This document shows positions 41,690 to 53,297 of a stretch of DNA of 64,000 nt, in pieces. The notes under the pieces were generated by a model, which saw only the letters and a program-made list of their open reading frames with translations, had not been told where the DNA came from and did not search any database. Each line of letters begins with the position of its first letter. Positions within the stretch are counted from its first letter, which is position 1. The position numbers and the translations under genes are program-made. This DNA comes from Amycolatopsis jejuensis (GTDB lineage: Bacteria > Actinomycetota > Actinomycetes > Mycobacteriales > Pseudonocardiaceae). Location: NCBI RefSeq assembly GCF_000717335.1, contig NZ_JNYZ01000012.1, forward strand, positions 372,001 to 436,000. Reading direction: 5' to 3'.

Positions 41690-41970
41690 CCGAGCGGGAT
41701 GCAGCCGTCCGGCTCGGGTCGAGCCGGTGGGGACACCCCGACCACGCGCAGCCGAGCGGGGTGCAGCCGCCCGGCTCAGGTCGAAGACGGGCCGCCCCGG
41801 CCATGCGCTGCCGAGCGGGGCACAGCCGCCCGACTCGGGTCGAGCCGGTGGATACACCCCGGCTGAGCGGGGTGCAGCCGCCCTACTCGGGTCGAGCCGG
41901 TGGAAACACCCCAGCCGAACAGGGCACTGCCACCCGACTCACGTCGAGCCGGTAGAAACCCCAACCACGC
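41690..41970. repeat. degenerate tandem repeat, about five 52-60-nt units
   Basis: Units start near 41690, 41751, 41810, 41862 and 41914 with the pattern GCCGAGCGGGGTGCAGCCG, then CCCGACTCGGGTCGAGCCGG and an ACACCCC block. Copies differ by substitutions and short indels, and further decayed copies may extend left to about 41460. No frame is kept across units, so it is probably non-coding. Confidence 0.7.
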
Positions 41971-42159
41971 GAACCGGGCAGGGAACGCCAGCCCCTCACC
42001 CCGTCGCAAGGGCGGAAACCGGCCCACCCCAACCACCCGACCCCCGGCGCCGCCAACCCCGCACCCCCGACCCAGCCCAGGGGGAATAGCCGCCTCCCGC
42101 ACCGCGTTCCCCATCCCGGGAGTCCAGCGCGGCACCTGTGCGCGGCCTCGATCTGGGGT

Positions 42160-42165
42160 TACGAT
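42160..42165 (+). promoter_or_regulatory. possible -10 box of the rpsL promoter
   Basis: TACGAT at 42160-42165 lies about 280 nt before rpsL, leaving a long leader. No good -35 box is seen at the right distance. Confidence 0.3.
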
Positions 42166-42372
42166 GGCCGGTCGGTGACCGTCAACGACCCCCCGCCCGG
42201 ACCACCCCGTGAGTGGACGGGTATCTTTGGAGACCGTGCCCGGCAGGCGTCGGGCCGCTCCGCGTGCCGTTGGGCATGAGCGGGGTGCTTTCGCACCCGG
42301 TTCACCGGCCTCGCCACGTGGGGTTCCGACGGAAAACCCCTCCGGGAAGTTACCGGTCGCGAGACCGTGACG

Positions 42373-42394
42373 CGGGCCGACACGCCCGACCGCG
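42373..42394 (+). promoter_or_regulatory. rpsL leader hairpin element
   Basis: CGGGC and GCCCG pair around CGACAC, followed by ACCGCG. CGACACGCCCGACCGCG (42378-42394) is identical to 47064-47080 in the rpsJ leader. Confidence 0.55.
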
Positions 42395-42446
42395 GGGGCC
42401 GGTGAAGACACACGAAGAAGCAAGATCGCGACAGAAAGCTGGTCCA

Positions 42447-42821
42447 TTGCCCACGATCCAGCAGCTGGTCCGCAAGGGCCGCCAGGACAAGGCTGCCAAG
42501 CAGAAGACCGCGGCCCTCAAGGGGAGCCCGCAGCGTCGTGGCGTGTGCACTCGCGTGTACACCACGACCCCCAAGAAGCCGAACTCTGCGCTGCGCAAGG
42601 TTGCTCGTGTGAAGCTGACCAGCGGCATCGAGGTCACGGCTTACATCCCCGGTGAGGGCCACAACCTGCAGGAGCACTCGATGGTGCTCGTGCGCGGCGG
42701 CCGGGTGAAGGACCTGCCGGGTGTTCGCTACAAGATCATCCGCGGTTCCCTCGACACCCAGGGTGTGAAGAACCGCAAGCAGGCGCGCAGCCGGTACGGC
42801 GCGAAGAAGGAGAAGAGCTGA
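42447..42821 (+). CDS. rpsL: 30S ribosomal protein S12
   Basis: The 124-residue S12 lines the decoding centre. Lys43 (TPKKPNS) and Lys88 (GRVKDLPG), the sites of streptomycin resistance, are wild type. The start is TTG 42447, as in mycobacteria; the longer frame upstream covers the leader hairpin. It begins the str operon. Confidence 0.97.
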   Translation: MPTIQQLVRKGRQDKAAKQKTAALKGSPQRRGVCTRVYTTTPKKPNSALRKVARVKLTSGIEVTAYIPGEGHNLQEHSMVLVRGGRVKDLPGVRYKIIRGSLDTQGVKNRKQARSRYGAKKEKS

Positions 42822-43291
42822 TGCCTCGCAAGGGTCCGGCCCCGAAGCGGCCGCTGATCTCCGACCCCGTCTACGCCTCGCCGCTGGTCACCCAGCTGGT
42901 GAACAAGGTGCTGAAGGACGGCAAGCGGTCCCTGGCCGAGCGCATCGTGTACGGCGCGCTGGAAGGCGCTCGCGAGAAGACCGGCACCGACCCGGTCGTC
43001 ACGCTGAAGCGTGCCCTCGACAACGTGAAGCCCACCATCGAGGTGAAGAGCCGCCGTGTCGGTGGTGCCACCTACCAGGTGCCGATCGAGGTCAAGCCCG
43101 GCCGCTCCACCACGCTGGCCCTGCGCTGGCTGGTCTCCTTCTCGCAGCAGCGCCGCGAGAAGACGATGATCGAGCGTCTCCAGAACGAGCTGCTCGACGC
43201 GAGCAACGGCCTTGGCGCCAGCGTCAAGCGCCGCGAGGACACGCACAAGATGGCCGAGTCGAACAAGGCCTTCGCGCACTACCGCTGGTGA
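42821..43291 (+). CDS. rpsG: 30S ribosomal protein S7
   Basis: The 156-residue S7 nucleates folding of the 3' domain of 16S rRNA and often represses the str operon by binding its mRNA. The [21 protein letters not shown] opening and the TYQVPIEV segment are typical. Its ATG shares one base with the rpsL stop. Confidence 0.97.
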   Translation: MPRKGPAPKRPLISDPVYASPLVTQLVNKVLKDGKRSLAERIVYGALEGAREKTGTDPVVTLKRALDNVKPTIEVKSRRVGGATYQVPIEVKPGRSTTLALRWLVSFSQQRREKTMIERLQNELLDASNGLGASVKRREDTHKMAESNKAFAHYRW

Positions 43292-43354
43292 TTACTGCCC
43301 GGCTGCCGATCGAAGCCTTGCCGGGCCCCACGTTCAAGACAGGGGAACATTCTC

Positions 43355-45454
43355 GTGGCACGTGAAGTGCTGACCGACCTGAACAAGGTCCGCAACATCG
43401 GCATCATGGCGCACATCGACGCCGGTAAGACCACCACCACCGAGCGGATCCTGTTCTACACCGGGATCAACTACAAGATCGGTGAAGTCCACGACGGCGC
43501 TGCCACCATGGACTGGATGGAGGAGGAGCAGAAGCGGGGGATCACCATCACCTCGGCTGCCACCACCACCTTCTGGAACGACTACCAGATCAACCTGATC
43601 GACACCCCCGGGCACGTCGACTTCACCGTCGAGGTGGAGCGGAACCTGCGGGTGCTCGACGGGGCGGTCGCCGTCTTCGACGGCAAAGAGGGTGTCGAAC
43701 CGCAGTCCGAGCAGGTCTGGCGGCAGGCCGACAAGTACGACGTCCCGCGCATCTGCTTCGTCAACAAGATGGACAAGCTCGGCGCGGACTTCTACTACAC
43801 CGTGAAGACCATCGAGGACCGCCTCGGCGTCCGGCCGCTGCCCATCCAGCTGCCGATCGGCGCGGAGAACGACTTCGAAGGTGTCGTCGACCTGGTCCGG
43901 ATGAAGGCACTGGTCTGGAAGGGCGATGTCCAGAAGGGCGAGGACTACGCCGTCGAGGACATCCCCGCCGACCTTGCCGACCGTGCTGCCGAGTACCGCG
44001 AGAAGCTCATCGAGGCCGTCGCCGAGACCGACGACGCGCTGATGGAGAAGTTCCTCGAGGGCGAGGAGCTCACCGAGGACGAGATCAAGAGCGGCATCCG
44101 CAAGCTCGTGGTCACCCGGGACGCGTTCCCGGTCCTCGCCGGCTCCGCGTTCAAGAACAAGGGCGTGCAGCCGATGCTGGACGCGGTCATCGACTACCTG
44201 CCGTCCCCGCTGGACGTGCCTGCCGTCGAGGGCACGCTGCCCGACGGCGAGACCCCGGTCACCCGGCACGCGACCACCGAGGAGCCGTTCTCGGCGCTGG
44301 CGTTCAAGATCGCCGCGCACCCGTTCTTCGGGAAGCTGACCTACATCCGGGTCTACTCGGGCAAGGTCTCCTCCGGCGCGCAGGTCATCAACGCGACCAA
44401 GGAGCGCAAGGAGCGCATCGGGAAGATCTTCCAGATGCACTCCAACAAGGAGAACCCGGTCGACGAGGCACTGGCCGGCCACATCTACGCGGTCATCGGC
44501 CTCAAGGACACCACCACCGGTGACACCCTGGCCGACGCGCAGAACCCGGTCGTGCTCGAGTCGATGACCTTCCCGGACCCGGTCATCAAGGTGGCCATCG
44601 AGCCGAAGACGAAGGCCGACCAGGAAAAGCTGTCCCTGGCGATCCAGAAGCTGGCCGAAGAGGACCCGACCTTCCAGGTCAACCTCGACGAGGACACCGG
44701 CCAGACGATCATCGCGGGGATGGGCGAGCTCCACCTCGAGGTGCTCGTCAACCGGATGAAGTCCGACTACAAGGTCGAGGCGAACATCGGCAAGCCGCAG
44801 GTCGCCTACCGCGAGACGATCAAGAAGACGGTGGACAAGCTCGACTACGTCCACAAGAAGCAGACCGGTGGTTCCGGCCAGTTCGCGAAGGTCATCGTGA
44901 AGCTGGAGCCGCTCGAGCGCACCGACGGTGCCCTCTACGAGTTCGACAACAAGGTCACCGGTGGCCGCGTGCCGCGGGAGTACATCCCGTCGGTCGACGC
45001 GGGCGCACAGGACGCCATGCAGTACGGCGTGCTGGCCGGCTACCCGCTCGTCGGGTTGAAGTTCACCTTGTTGGATGGCGCGTACCACGAGGTCGACTCT
45101 TCGGAGATGGCGTTCAAGATCGCCGGTTCCATGGCGATGAAGGAAGCCGCGAAGAAGGCAGGCCCGGTCATCCTCGAGCCGATGATGGCCGTCGAGGTCA
45201 CGACTCCCGAGGACTACATGGGAGACGTGATCGGCGACCTCAACTCCCGCCGTGGCCAGATCCAGGCCATGGAGGAGCGCGCCGGTACCCGTGTCGTCAA
45301 GGCACTGGTCCCGCTGTCGGAGATGTTCGGCTACGTCGGCGACCTGCGGTCCCGTACCCAGGGCCGGGCGAACTACTCGATGGTGTTCGACTCCTACGCC
45401 GAGGTTCCCGCGAACGTCGCGAAGGAAATCATCGCGAAGGCGACGGGGGAGTAA
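43355..45454 (+). CDS. fusA: elongation factor G
   Basis: The 699-residue GTPase moves tRNAs and mRNA during translocation. The P-loop AHIDAGKT is near residues 18-25, followed by DTPGHVD and NKMD, then the domain II-V blocks ending in [16 protein letters not shown] 43355 is preceded by ACAGGGGAAC. Length and motifs are standard. Confidence 0.98.
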   Translation: MAREVLTDLNKVRNIGIMAHIDAGKTTTTERILFYTGINYKIGEVHDGAATMDWMEEEQKRGITITSAATTTFWNDYQINLIDTPGHVDFTVEVERNLRVLDGAVAVFDGKEGVEPQSEQVWRQADKYDVPRICFVNKMDKLGADFYYTVKTIEDRLGVRPLPIQLPIGAENDFEGVVDLVRMKALVWKGDVQKGEDYAVEDIPADLADRAAEYREKLIEAVAETDDALMEKFLEGEELTEDEIKSGIRKLVVTRDAFPVLAGSAFKNKGVQPMLDAVIDYLPSPLDVPAVEGTLPDGETPVTRHATTEEPFSALAFKIAAHPFFGKLTYIRVYSGKVSSGAQVINATKERKERIGKIFQMHSNKENPVDEALAGHIYAVIGLKDTTTGDTLADAQNPVVLESMTFPDPVIKVAIEPKTKADQEKLSLAIQKLAEEDPTFQVNLDEDTGQTIIAGMGELHLEVLVNRMKSDYKVEANIGKPQVAYRETIKKTVDKLDYVHKKQTGGSGQFAKVIVKLEPLERTDGALYEFDNKVTGGRVPREYIPSVDAGAQDAMQYGVLAGYPLVGLKFTLLDGAYHEVDSSEMAFKIAGSMAMKEAAKKAGPVILEPMMAVEVTTPEDYMGDVIGDLNSRRGQIQAMEERAGTRVVKALVPLSEMFGYVGDLRSRTQGRANYSMVFDSYAEVPANVAKEIIAKATGE

Positions 45455-45583
45455 TCCCCTCCGCTCGCGGGCTGTAAGGAATTCTCCTGAACGTCCGCAG
45501 CACGACGAGATAAACGAATCGGGGATCGGCAGCCACGTCGGCCCCCGAGCACAAAGCGAAATCCAGTCCAGGAGGACATTCCA

Positions 45584-46777
45584 GTGGCGAAGGCGAAGTT
45601 CGAGCGGAGCAAGCCGCACGTCAACATCGGCACCATCGGTCACGTCGACCACGGCAAGACCACGCTGACCGCGGCGATCACCAAGGTTCTGCACGACGCG
45701 TACCCGGAGCTGAACGAAGCCCGTGCGTTCGACCAGATCGACAACGCGCCGGAAGAGAAGCAGCGCGGGATCACGATCAACATCTCGCACGTCGAGTACC
45801 AGACCGAGAAGCGTCACTACGCACACGTGGACGCCCCCGGTCACGCGGACTACATCAAGAACATGATCACCGGTGCCGCCCAGATGGACGGCGCGATCCT
45901 GGTGGTCGCCGCGACCGACGGCCCGATGCCGCAGACCCGCGAGCACGTGCTGCTCGCCCGCCAGGTCGGCGTGCCCTACATCGTGGTGGCGCTCAACAAG
46001 GCCGACATGGTCGACGACGAGGAGATCCTCGAGCTCGTCGAGCTCGAGGTCCGTGAGCTGCTCTCCTCGCAGGAGTTCCCTGGCGACGACGCGCCGGTCG
46101 TGCGCGTGTCCGGCCTCAAGGCCCTCGAGGGCGACGAGAAGTGGGGCCAGGCCGTGCTCGAGCTGATGCACGCCGTCGACGACAACGTGCCGGACCCGGT
46201 GCGTGAGCTCGACAAGCCGTTCCTGATGCCGATCGAGGACGTCTTCACCATCACCGGCCGCGGCACCGTGGTGACCGGTCGCGTGGAGCGTGGCGTGGTC
46301 AACGTCAACGAAGAGGTCGAGATCGTCGGCATCAAGGAGAAGTCGCAGAAGACGACTGTCACCGGTGTCGAGATGTTCCGCAAGCTGCTCGACACGGGCC
46401 AGGCGGGCGACAACGTCGGCCTCCTGCTGCGTGGCATCAAGCGCGAGGACGTCGAGCGCGGCCAGGTCGTCGTGAAGCCGGGTACCACCACCCCGCACAC
46501 CGACTTCGAGGGCCGGGTCTACATCCTGTCGAAGGACGAGGGCGGTCGCCACACCCCGTTCTTCAACAACTACCGCCCGCAGTTCTACTTCCGCACCACC
46601 GACGTGACCGGCGTCGTGACCCTCCCCGAGGGCACCGAAATGGTCATGCCGGGCGACAACACGGACATCTCGGTCCAGCTGATCCAGCCGGTCGCGATGG
46701 ACGAGAACCTGCGGTTCGCCATCCGTGAGGGTGGCCGTACCGTCGGTGCGGGTCAGGTCACCAAGATCATCAAGTGA
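45584..46777 (+). CDS. tuf: elongation factor Tu
   Basis: The 397-residue GTPase delivers aminoacyl-tRNA to the ribosome. GHVDHGKT (about residues 19-26), DAPGHADY and NKADMVDD are the G1, G3 and G4 motifs. GTG 45584 follows AGGAGGACATTCC. It is 129 nt after fusA, probably the same operon, and a hairpin follows. Confidence 0.98.
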   Translation: MAKAKFERSKPHVNIGTIGHVDHGKTTLTAAITKVLHDAYPELNEARAFDQIDNAPEEKQRGITINISHVEYQTEKRHYAHVDAPGHADYIKNMITGAAQMDGAILVVAATDGPMPQTREHVLLARQVGVPYIVVALNKADMVDDEEILELVELEVRELLSSQEFPGDDAPVVRVSGLKALEGDEKWGQAVLELMHAVDDNVPDPVRELDKPFLMPIEDVFTITGRGTVVTGRVERGVVNVNEEVEIVGIKEKSQKTTVTGVEMFRKLLDTGQAGDNVGLLLRGIKREDVERGQVVVKPGTTTPHTDFEGRVYILSKDEGGRHTPFFNNYRPQFYFRTTDVTGVVTLPEGTEMVMPGDNTDISVQLIQPVAMDENLRFAIREGGRTVGAGQVTKIIK

Positions 46778-46783
46778 CGTCGG

Positions 46784-46822
46784 CGCCCTCGATCCGGGCA
46801 CTACACCCCCGGATCGAGGGCG
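46784..46822 (+). terminator. hairpin terminator after tuf
   Basis: CGCCCTCGATCCGG (46784-46797) pairs perfectly with 46809-46822 around 11 bases, six nt after the tuf stop. No T tract. Confidence 0.75.
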
Positions 46823-46861
46823 TCAACTCACGTGTGCGACACTATTCAGGTTGCTCGTCCT

Positions 46862-46913
46862 GGGGCGGCCGAATCCTTGCCGGTTTTCGAATCGACTGGG
46901 TTCCGGCCGCCCC
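46862..46913 (+). promoter_or_regulatory. long stem-loop in the S10 operon leader
   Basis: GGGGCGGCC plus GAATCC (46862-46876) pairs with GGGTTC and GGCCGCCCC (46898-46913), with a single bulged C. It lies about 265 nt ahead of rpsJ. A regulatory role, such as L4-type control, is only a guess. Confidence 0.5.
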
Positions 46914-47057
46914 GGCGCGAGTGGCCACGGTCCGTGGAGCTCTTCCTTCGGGTGCGGCTGACGGGCAAGGCCAGTAGGGACGGCATGCCGGCCCGTGGCC
47001 TCCTCACGTTGAGGAAGACCAGGCAAGACGACGATCCTTAGGGATCCGTCTGTGCGG

Positions 47058-47080
47058 CGGGCGCGACACGCCCGACCGCG
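47058..47080 (+). promoter_or_regulatory. rpsJ leader hairpin element shared with rpsL
   Basis: CGGGCG and CGCCCG pair around CGACA, then ACCGCG. CGACACGCCCGACCGCG (47064-47080) is identical to 42378-42394. Confidence 0.55.
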
Positions 47081-47175
47081 TGGACCGGGGACAGGGCCGT
47101 TGAACTGCTGAAACCCGGGCTTCGGCTCAGGTTGACGAGACAAAGCGGCACGAGACGACAAGGAACGCAGCCACC

Positions 47176-47481
47176 ATGGCGGGACAGAAGATCCGCATCC
47201 GGCTCAAGGCCTACGACCACGAGGCGATCGACACCTCGGCTCGCAAGATCGTGGAAACGGTCACGCGCACCGGCGCCCGTGTTGTCGGGCCGGTGCCGCT
47301 GCCCACCGAGAAGAACGTTTACTGCGTCATCCGCTCGCCGCACAAGTACAAGGACTCGCGCGAGCACTTCGAGATGCGCACGCACAAGCGTCTGATCGAC
47401 ATCCTCGACCCGACGCCGAAGACGGTCGACGCGCTCATGCGCATCGACCTGCCGGCGAGCGTCGACGTCAACATCCAGTAG
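47176..47481 (+). CDS. rpsJ: 30S ribosomal protein S10
   Basis: The 101-residue S10 lies in the 30S head and also partners NusB in antitermination. [16 protein letters not shown] opens the protein, and [24 protein letters not shown] is the signature. First gene of the S10 operon; AAGGAACGCAGCCACC precedes the ATG. Confidence 0.97.
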   Translation: MAGQKIRIRLKAYDHEAIDTSARKIVETVTRTGARVVGPVPLPTEKNVYCVIRSPHKYKDSREHFEMRTHKRLIDILDPTPKTVDALMRIDLPASVDVNIQ

Positions 47482-47512
47482 CGGCTGGCGAGCGGCGGAG
47501 AGTAAGAGACTC

Positions 47513-48163
47513 ATGTCTGACAGGCAGGTAAAGGGCATCCTGGGCACGAAGCTCGGCATGACCCAGGTCTTCGACGAGCAGAACCGGATCGTCCCGGTCA
47601 CCGTCGTGAAGGCCGGTCCGAACGTGGTCACCCAGGTCCGGACCAACGACAAAGACGGCTACGCGGCCGTGCAGCTGGCGTTCGGCGCGGTCGACCCGCG
47701 CAAGGTGAACAAGCCGCGCACCGGCCACTTCGACAAGGCGGGCGTGACCCCGCGGCGGTACCTCGCCGAGCTGCGCACCACCGACGCCGAGACCTACGAG
47801 GTCGGCCAGGAGATCACCGCCGAGGTGTTCGACGCCGGCTCCGCGGTCGACGTGACCGGGACCAGCAAGGGCAAGGGCTACGCCGGTGTCATGAAGCGCC
47901 ACGGCTTCAAGGGCCAGGGCGCGAGCCACGGTGCGCAGGCCGTGCACCGCAAGCCGGGTTCCATCGGTGGCTGCGCCACTCCCGGCCGCGTGTTCAAGGG
48001 CCTGCGGATGGCGGGCCGGATGGGTAGCGACCGGGTCACCACGCAGGGCCTCACCGTGCACGCCGTGCGTGCCGAGGACGGCCTGCTGCTGATCAAGGGC
48101 GCCGTGCCCGGTCCCAAGGGCGGCCTGCTGTTCGTGCGCAGCGCCGCGAAGGGTGGTAACTGA
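47513..48163 (+). CDS. rplC: 50S ribosomal protein L3
   Basis: The 216-residue L3 reaches the peptidyl-transferase centre. [14 protein letters not shown] opens it and the [21 protein letters not shown] loop near residue 130 is the signature. A GGCGGAGAG-type site precedes the ATG; rplD follows after 2 nt. Confidence 0.97.
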   Translation: MSDRQVKGILGTKLGMTQVFDEQNRIVPVTVVKAGPNVVTQVRTNDKDGYAAVQLAFGAVDPRKVNKPRTGHFDKAGVTPRRYLAELRTTDAETYEVGQEITAEVFDAGSAVDVTGTSKGKGYAGVMKRHGFKGQGASHGAQAVHRKPGSIGGCATPGRVFKGLRMAGRMGSDRVTTQGLTVHAVRAEDGLLLIKGAVPGPKGGLLFVRSAAKGGN

Positions 48164-48165
48164 CC

Positions 48166-48855
48166 ATGACGAGCGTCGAGCTGAAGACTCCGGCCGGTAA
48201 AGCCGACGGCACCGTCGAGCTCCCCGGGGAGATCTTCGACGTGCAGGCCAACGTCGCGCTGATGCACCAGGTCGTGGTGGCCCAGCTGGCCGCCGCGCGC
48301 CAGGGCACGCACGACACGAAGACCCGCGGTGAGGTCTCCGGTGGCGGCAAGAAGCCGTACCGGCAGAAGGGCACCGGGCGGGCCCGTCAGGGTTCCACCC
48401 GCGCGCCGCAGTTCACCGGCGGTGGCGTCGTGCACGGCCCCACGCCGCGCGACTACAGCCAGCGGACCCCGAAGAAGATGAAGGCAGCCGCCCTGCGTGG
48501 CGCTCTCTCCGACCGGGCCCGCGCCGGCCAGCTGCACGTGGTCACGGAACTGGTCACCGGCGAGAAGCCGTCCACCAAGACCGCGAAGACCGCGATCGCC
48601 GGTGTCACGCAGGCCAAGCGCGTGCTCGTGGTGCTGCACCGCGACGACGAGCTGTCCTGGGTGTCGCTGCGCAACCTGCCGAACGTGCACCTGATCTGGG
48701 CCGACCAGCTCAACACCTACGACGTGCTGGTCAACGACGACGTCGTGTTCACCAAGGCCGCTTACGACGCATTCGTGGCGGGCCCCGTGCGGGGCAAGGC
48801 CGTCAAGGCCTCGGCTCGCTCGGGTGAGATTTCGGAAGGGAGTGACGAGAAGTGA
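48166..48855 (+). CDS. rplD: 50S ribosomal protein L4
   Basis: The 229-residue L4 lines the exit tunnel, and in enterobacteria represses the S10 operon. The tunnel loop [21 protein letters not shown] is present around residues 59-79. The C-terminal end is a charged extension. It overlaps rplW by four bases. Confidence 0.97.
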   Translation: MTSVELKTPAGKADGTVELPGEIFDVQANVALMHQVVVAQLAAARQGTHDTKTRGEVSGGGKKPYRQKGTGRARQGSTRAPQFTGGGVVHGPTPRDYSQRTPKKMKAAALRGALSDRARAGQLHVVTELVTGEKPSTKTAKTAIAGVTQAKRVLVVLHRDDELSWVSLRNLPNVHLIWADQLNTYDVLVNDDVVFTKAAYDAFVAGPVRGKAVKASARSGEISEGSDEK

Positions 48856-49163
48856 GCTCGATCGCCATTCCGGACCCCCGCGACATCCTGCTCGCGCCGG
48901 TGATCTCCGAGAAGTCCTACGGGCTGCTCGAGGACCACAAGTACACGTTCATCGTGCGTCCGGACGCCAACAAGACCCAGATCAAGATCGCGGTCGAGAA
49001 GGTGTTCGGCGTGAAGGTCGTCAGCGTCAACACGGCCAACCGCCAGGGCAAGCGGAAGCGGACTCGTACCGGCTTCGGCAAGCGCAAGGACACCAAGCGC
49101 GCCATCGTGACTCTTTCGCCCGAGAGCAAGGCGATCGAGATCTTCGGCGGACCCACCGCGTAA
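48852..49163 (+). CDS. rplW: 50S ribosomal protein L23
   Basis: The 103-residue L23 sits at the exit of the peptide tunnel and docks trigger factor and [16 protein letters not shown] and [16 protein letters not shown] are typical. The GTG start overlaps the rplD stop. Confidence 0.97.
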   Translation: MSSIAIPDPRDILLAPVISEKSYGLLEDHKYTFIVRPDANKTQIKIAVEKVFGVKVVSVNTANRQGKRKRTRTGFGKRKDTKRAIVTLSPESKAIEIFGGPTA

Positions 49164-49178
49164 AGGACTGAGCTGACA

Positions 49179-50012
49179 ATGGGCATCCGCAAGTACAAGC
49201 CGACGACCCCGGGTCGTCGCGGTTCGAGCGTCTCGGACTTCGCCGAGATCACCCGGTCCACGCCGGAGAAGTCGCTGCTGCGTCCGCTGAGCAAGACCGG
49301 TGGCCGCAACTCGTCGGGCAAGATCACCACCCGGCACAAGGGTGGTGGCCACAAGCGCGCCTACCGCGTGATCGACTTCCGTCGCCACGACAAGGACGGC
49401 GTGCCTGCCAAGGTCGCGCACATCGAGTACGACCCCAACCGCACCGCGCGCATCGCGCTGCTGCACTACGCCGACGGCGAGAAGCGCTACATCATCGCCC
49501 CGGACAAGCTGAAGCAGGGCGACACCGTCGAGAACGGGCCGCGCGCGGACATCAAGCCGGGCAACAACCTGCCGCTGCGCAACATCCCGGTCGGCACCGT
49601 GATCCACGCGATCGAGCTCCGCCCCGGCGGCGGCGCGAAGATGGCGCGGTCCGCGGGCGCGAAGGTGCAGCTCGTCGCCAAGGACGGTCCGTACGCCCAG
49701 CTGCGTCTCCCCTCGGGCGAGATCCGCAACGTGGACGTGCGCAACCGCGCCACGGTCGGCGAGGTCGGCAACTCCGAGCACGCCAACATCAACTGGGGCA
49801 AGGCGGGCCGCAACCGCTGGCGCGGCAAGCGCCCGACCGTCCGCGGTGTCGTGATGAACCCGGTCGACCACCCGCACGGTGGTGGTGAGGGCAAGACCTC
49901 CGGTGGTCGCCACCCGGTCAACCCCAACGGCAAGCCCGAAGGCCGTACCCGCAAGAGCAAGCCGTCCGACAAGATGATCGTCCGCCGCCGGCGCACCGGC
50001 AAGAAGCGCTGA
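49179..50012 (+). CDS. rplB: 50S ribosomal protein L2
   Basis: The 277-residue L2 helps form the peptidyl-transferase centre. [14 protein letters not shown] opens it; the functionally important [17 protein letters not shown] motif with its conserved His lies near residues 225-240. Confidence 0.98.
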   Translation: MGIRKYKPTTPGRRGSSVSDFAEITRSTPEKSLLRPLSKTGGRNSSGKITTRHKGGGHKRAYRVIDFRRHDKDGVPAKVAHIEYDPNRTARIALLHYADGEKRYIIAPDKLKQGDTVENGPRADIKPGNNLPLRNIPVGTVIHAIELRPGGGAKMARSAGAKVQLVAKDGPYAQLRLPSGEIRNVDVRNRATVGEVGNSEHANINWGKAGRNRWRGKRPTVRGVVMNPVDHPHGGGEGKTSGGRHPVNPNGKPEGRTRKSKPSDKMIVRRRRTGKKR

Positions 50013-50030
50013 GCAGGGAGGTAGAAGAAT

Positions 50031-50312
50031 ATGCCACGCAGCCTCAAAAAGGGCCCGTTCGTTGACGACCACCTGCTCAAGAAGGTGGACGCACTCAACG
50101 AGTCCGGCAAGAAGACCGTGATCAAGACCTGGTCGCGCCGCTCCACGATCATCCCGGACTTCCTGGGTCACACGATCGCGGTGCACGACGGCCGCAAGCA
50201 CGTCCCGGTGTTCGTCACCGAGGCGATGGTGGGTCACAAGCTGGGCGAATTCGCCCCGACGCGGACCTTCAAAGGCCACATCAAGGACGACCGCAAGTCG
50301 CGCCGCCGCTGA
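50031..50312 (+). CDS. rpsS: 30S ribosomal protein S19
   Basis: The 93-residue S19 sits in the 30S head and contacts the 50S bridge. [18 protein letters not shown] and the [13 protein letters not shown] segment are typical. A GCAGGGAGGTAG site precedes the ATG. Confidence 0.97.
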   Translation: MPRSLKKGPFVDDHLLKKVDALNESGKKTVIKTWSRRSTIIPDFLGHTIAVHDGRKHVPVFVTEAMVGHKLGEFAPTRTFKGHIKDDRKSRRR

Positions 50313-50340
50313 GCGGGCCAGAGAAAGTTAAGGGAAGCAG

Positions 50341-50753
50341 ATGAACGCCCAGTCAAACGCCACGGCCACGGCGGCAGAGCTGCCCACGGCCGTCGCGCGG
50401 GCTCGTTTCGTCCGGGACTCGCCGACCAAGGTGCGCCGGGTGATCGAGCTCGTCAAGGGTCGTAGCGTCAGCGAGGCCTTGGCCGTGCTCCGGTTCGCGC
50501 CGCAGGCGGCCAGCACGCCGCTCGCGAAGGTCATCGCCAGCGCGGCGGCCAACGCCGAGAACAACCTCCAGCTCGACCCGGATTCGCTCTGGATCAAGTC
50601 CGCGACGGCCGACGAGGGCCCCACCCTCAAGCGCATCCGCCCGCGGGCACAGGGCCGTGCGTACCGGATCCGCAAGCGCACCAGCCACATCACCGTGGTG
50701 GTCGAGTCGCGGCCTGCGGAGAAGAAGAGCAACAAGAAGGCAGGTGGCCGGTA

Positions 50754-50754
<1 letters not shown>
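50341..50754 (+). CDS. rplV: 50S ribosomal protein L22
   Basis: The 137-residue L22 lines the exit tunnel, opposite L4; its hairpin loop includes [22 protein letters not shown]. It has a somewhat longer N-terminus than E. coli L22. The stop shares one base with the rpsC start. Confidence 0.96.
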
Positions 50755-51596
<842 letters not shown>

Positions 51597-51599
51597 GAC

Positions 51600-52016
51600 G
51601 TGCTCATCCCGCGCAAGGTCAAGCACCGGAAGCAGCACTCCCCGAAGCGCCACGGCGCCGCCAAGGGCGGCACGAAGGTCAACTTCGGCGAGTTCGGCAT
51701 CCAGGCGCTTGAGCACAGCTACGTGACGAACCGGCAGATCGAGTCTGCCCGTATCGCCATGACCCGGCACATCAAGCGTGGCGGCAAGGTCTGGACCACG
51801 ATCTACCCGGACCGTCCGCTCACCAAGAAGCCTGCCGAGACCCGGATGGGTTCCGGTAAGGGTTCGCCCGAGTGGTGGATCGCCAACGTGAAGCCGGGCC
51901 GCGTGATGTTCGAGATCAGCTTCCCGAACGAGGAGACCGCCCGTGAGGCGCTCCGCCGCGCGATCCACAAGCTGCCCATGAAGTGCCGCATCGTGACCCG
52001 GGAAGGTGAGTTCTGA
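51600..52016 (+). CDS. rplP: 50S ribosomal protein L16
   Basis: The 138-residue L16 helps position A-site t[21 protein letters not shown] opens it and [20 protein letters not shown] near residues 82-101 is the signature. The GTG start is 3 nt after rpsC. Confidence 0.97.
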   Translation: MLIPRKVKHRKQHSPKRHGAAKGGTKVNFGEFGIQALEHSYVTNRQIESARIAMTRHIKRGGKVWTTIYPDRPLTKKPAETRMGSGKGSPEWWIANVKPGRVMFEISFPNEETAREALRRAIHKLPMKCRIVTREGEF

Positions 52017-52261
52017 TGGCGAGCGGAGCCGTTCAGGCATCCGAGCTGCGCGAGCTCACCGCGGAAGAGCTCGTGCTGCGTCTGAAGGAATACAAGGAGG
52101 AGCTCTTCAACCTCCGGTTCCAGATGGCCACCGGGCAGCTGGACAACAACCGTCGGCTGCGCACCGTCCGCACGGACATCGCGCGGATCTACACGGTCAT
52201 GCGTGAGCGCGAGCTCGGCCTGTCCGTGGCCCCCGACGCCGAAAGTGAAGGTGCCGCATGA
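52016..52261 (+). CDS. rpmC: 50S ribosomal protein L29
   Basis: The 81-residue helical L29 lies near the tunnel exit. [26 protein letters not shown] is the conserved core, with a slightly longer C-terminal tail. It overlaps both neighbours by one and four bases. Confidence 0.96.
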   Translation: MASGAVQASELRELTAEELVLRLKEYKEELFNLRFQMATGQLDNNRRLRTVRTDIARIYTVMRERELGLSVAPDAESEGAA

Positions 52262-52533
52262 GCGAGGCTGCCCCCGAGAAGGCCCGCAACTACCGCAAGG
52301 TCCGCGAGGGCTACGTCGTCTCGGACAAGATGGACAAGACGATCGTGGTCGAGCTCGAGGACCGCAAGAAGCACCCTCGTTACTCGAAGGTTCTCCGCAG
52401 CACCACCAAGGTCAAGGTGCACGACGAGAACAACGAGGCGGGCATCGGCGACCGGGTCACCCTCATGGAGACCCGCCCGCTGTCGGCGACCAAGCGCTGG
52501 CGTCTGGTGCAGGTCGTGGAGAAGGCCAAGTAA
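52258..52533 (+). CDS. rpsQ: 30S ribosomal protein S17
   Basis: The 91-residue OB-fold protein binds 16S rRNA early in assembly. [25 protein letters not shown] and the [14 protein letters not shown] end ([14 protein letters not shown]) are typical. ATG overlaps rpmC by four bases. Confidence 0.97.
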   Translation: MSEAAPEKARNYRKVREGYVVSDKMDKTIVVELEDRKKHPRYSKVLRSTTKVKVHDENNEAGIGDRVTLMETRPLSATKRWRLVQVVEKAK

Positions 52534-52608
52534 GCAGGGCTCCTCGGAGTCCTTGGTTCCGCAAGGCTCGCCGGCAGGCGAGAACCAGCGCGACATACAG
52601 GAGTTGAC

Positions 52609-52977
52609 GTGATCCAGCAGGAGTCGCGGCTACGGGTTGCCGACAACACCGGTGCGAAGGAGATCCTTTGCATCCGGGTGCTCGGCGGTTCCGGGCGGCG
52701 CTACGCGGGTATCGGCGACATCATCGTCGCCACCGTGAAGGACGCCATCCCGGCTGCCGGGGTGAAGAAGGGCGATGTGGTCAAGGCCGTCATCGTCCGC
52801 ACGGTCAAGGAGCGCCGTCGTCCGGACGGTTCCTACATCCGCTTCGACGAGAACGCCGCCGTGCTCATCAAGAACGACAACGAGCCCCGGGGCACCCGCA
52901 TCTTCGGCCCGGTGGGCCGCGAGCTGCGCGACCGAAAGTTCATGAAGATCATTTCGCTCGCGCCGGAGGTGTTGTAA
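52609..52977 (+). CDS. rplN: 50S ribosomal protein L14
   Basis: The 122-residue L14 sits at the subunit interface. [18 protein letters not shown] opens it and AVIVRTVKE with [17 protein letters not shown] follows. The GTG start is 75 nt after rpsQ, a conserved gap that marks the start of the spc group. Confidence 0.97.
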   Translation: MIQQESRLRVADNTGAKEILCIRVLGGSGRRYAGIGDIIVATVKDAIPAAGVKKGDVVKAVIVRTVKERRRPDGSYIRFDENAAVLIKNDNEPRGTRIFGPVGRELRDRKFMKIISLAPEVL

Positions 52978-52981
52978 AGCC

Positions 52982-53296
52982 ATGAAGGTGAAGAAGGGCG
53001 ACACGGTCGTCGTCATCGCCGGCAAGGACAAGGGTGCCAAGGGCAAGGTCATCCAGGCCTACCCGGAGCGCGAGCGCGTGCTGGTCGAGGGCGTGAACCG
53101 GATCAAGAAGCACACCCGGATCACCCAGACCCAGCGCGGTGCCCAGTCCGGCGGCATCGTGACCCAGGAAGCGCCCATCCACGTGTCGAACGTGATGGTC
53201 GTGGACTCGGACGGCAAGCCGACCCGGGTGGGCTACCGCATCGGCGAGGACGGCAAGAAGGTCCGGGTTTCGCGCCGGAACGGCAAGGACATCTGA
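52982..53296 (+). CDS. rplX: 50S ribosomal protein L24
   Basis: The 104-residue KOW-domain protein starts 50S assembly. [22 protein letters not shown] is the KOW motif. rplE follows after 1 nt. Confidence 0.97.
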   Translation: MKVKKGDTVVVIAGKDKGAKGKVIQAYPERERVLVEGVNRIKKHTRITQTQRGAQSGGIVTQEAPIHVSNVMVVDSDGKPTRVGYRIGEDGKKVRVSRRNGKDI

Positions 53297-53297
53297 C

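Larger units (their letters stand above)
41447..42446. other. 1-kb gene-free region upstream of rpsL
   Basis: Open frames here are GC artefacts on several frames at once. The middle holds degenerate tandem repeats (listed separately); the right 250 nt carry the rpsL promoter and leader, including a hairpin element also found before rpsJ. Confidence 0.55.
46778..47175. other. intergenic region between tuf and the S10 operon
   Basis: About 400 nt holding the tuf terminator, two leader-type hairpins and presumably the S10 promoter. No gene is supported; the small frames seen have no family match. Confidence 0.55.

Noticed and set aside
41295..42447. Several overlapping frames on both strands upstream of rpsL
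   Set aside because: They coincide with the decayed tandem repeats, switch frames between units and have Arg/Pro-rich shadow composition.
43334..46801. 1,155-residue open frame antisense to fusA and tuf
   Set aside because: It spans two unrelated sense genes and their spacer, with shadow-type composition only.
46832..47041. 69-residue forward frame between tuf and rpsJ
   Set aside because: No ribosome-binding site or family match, and it runs through the leader hairpins.
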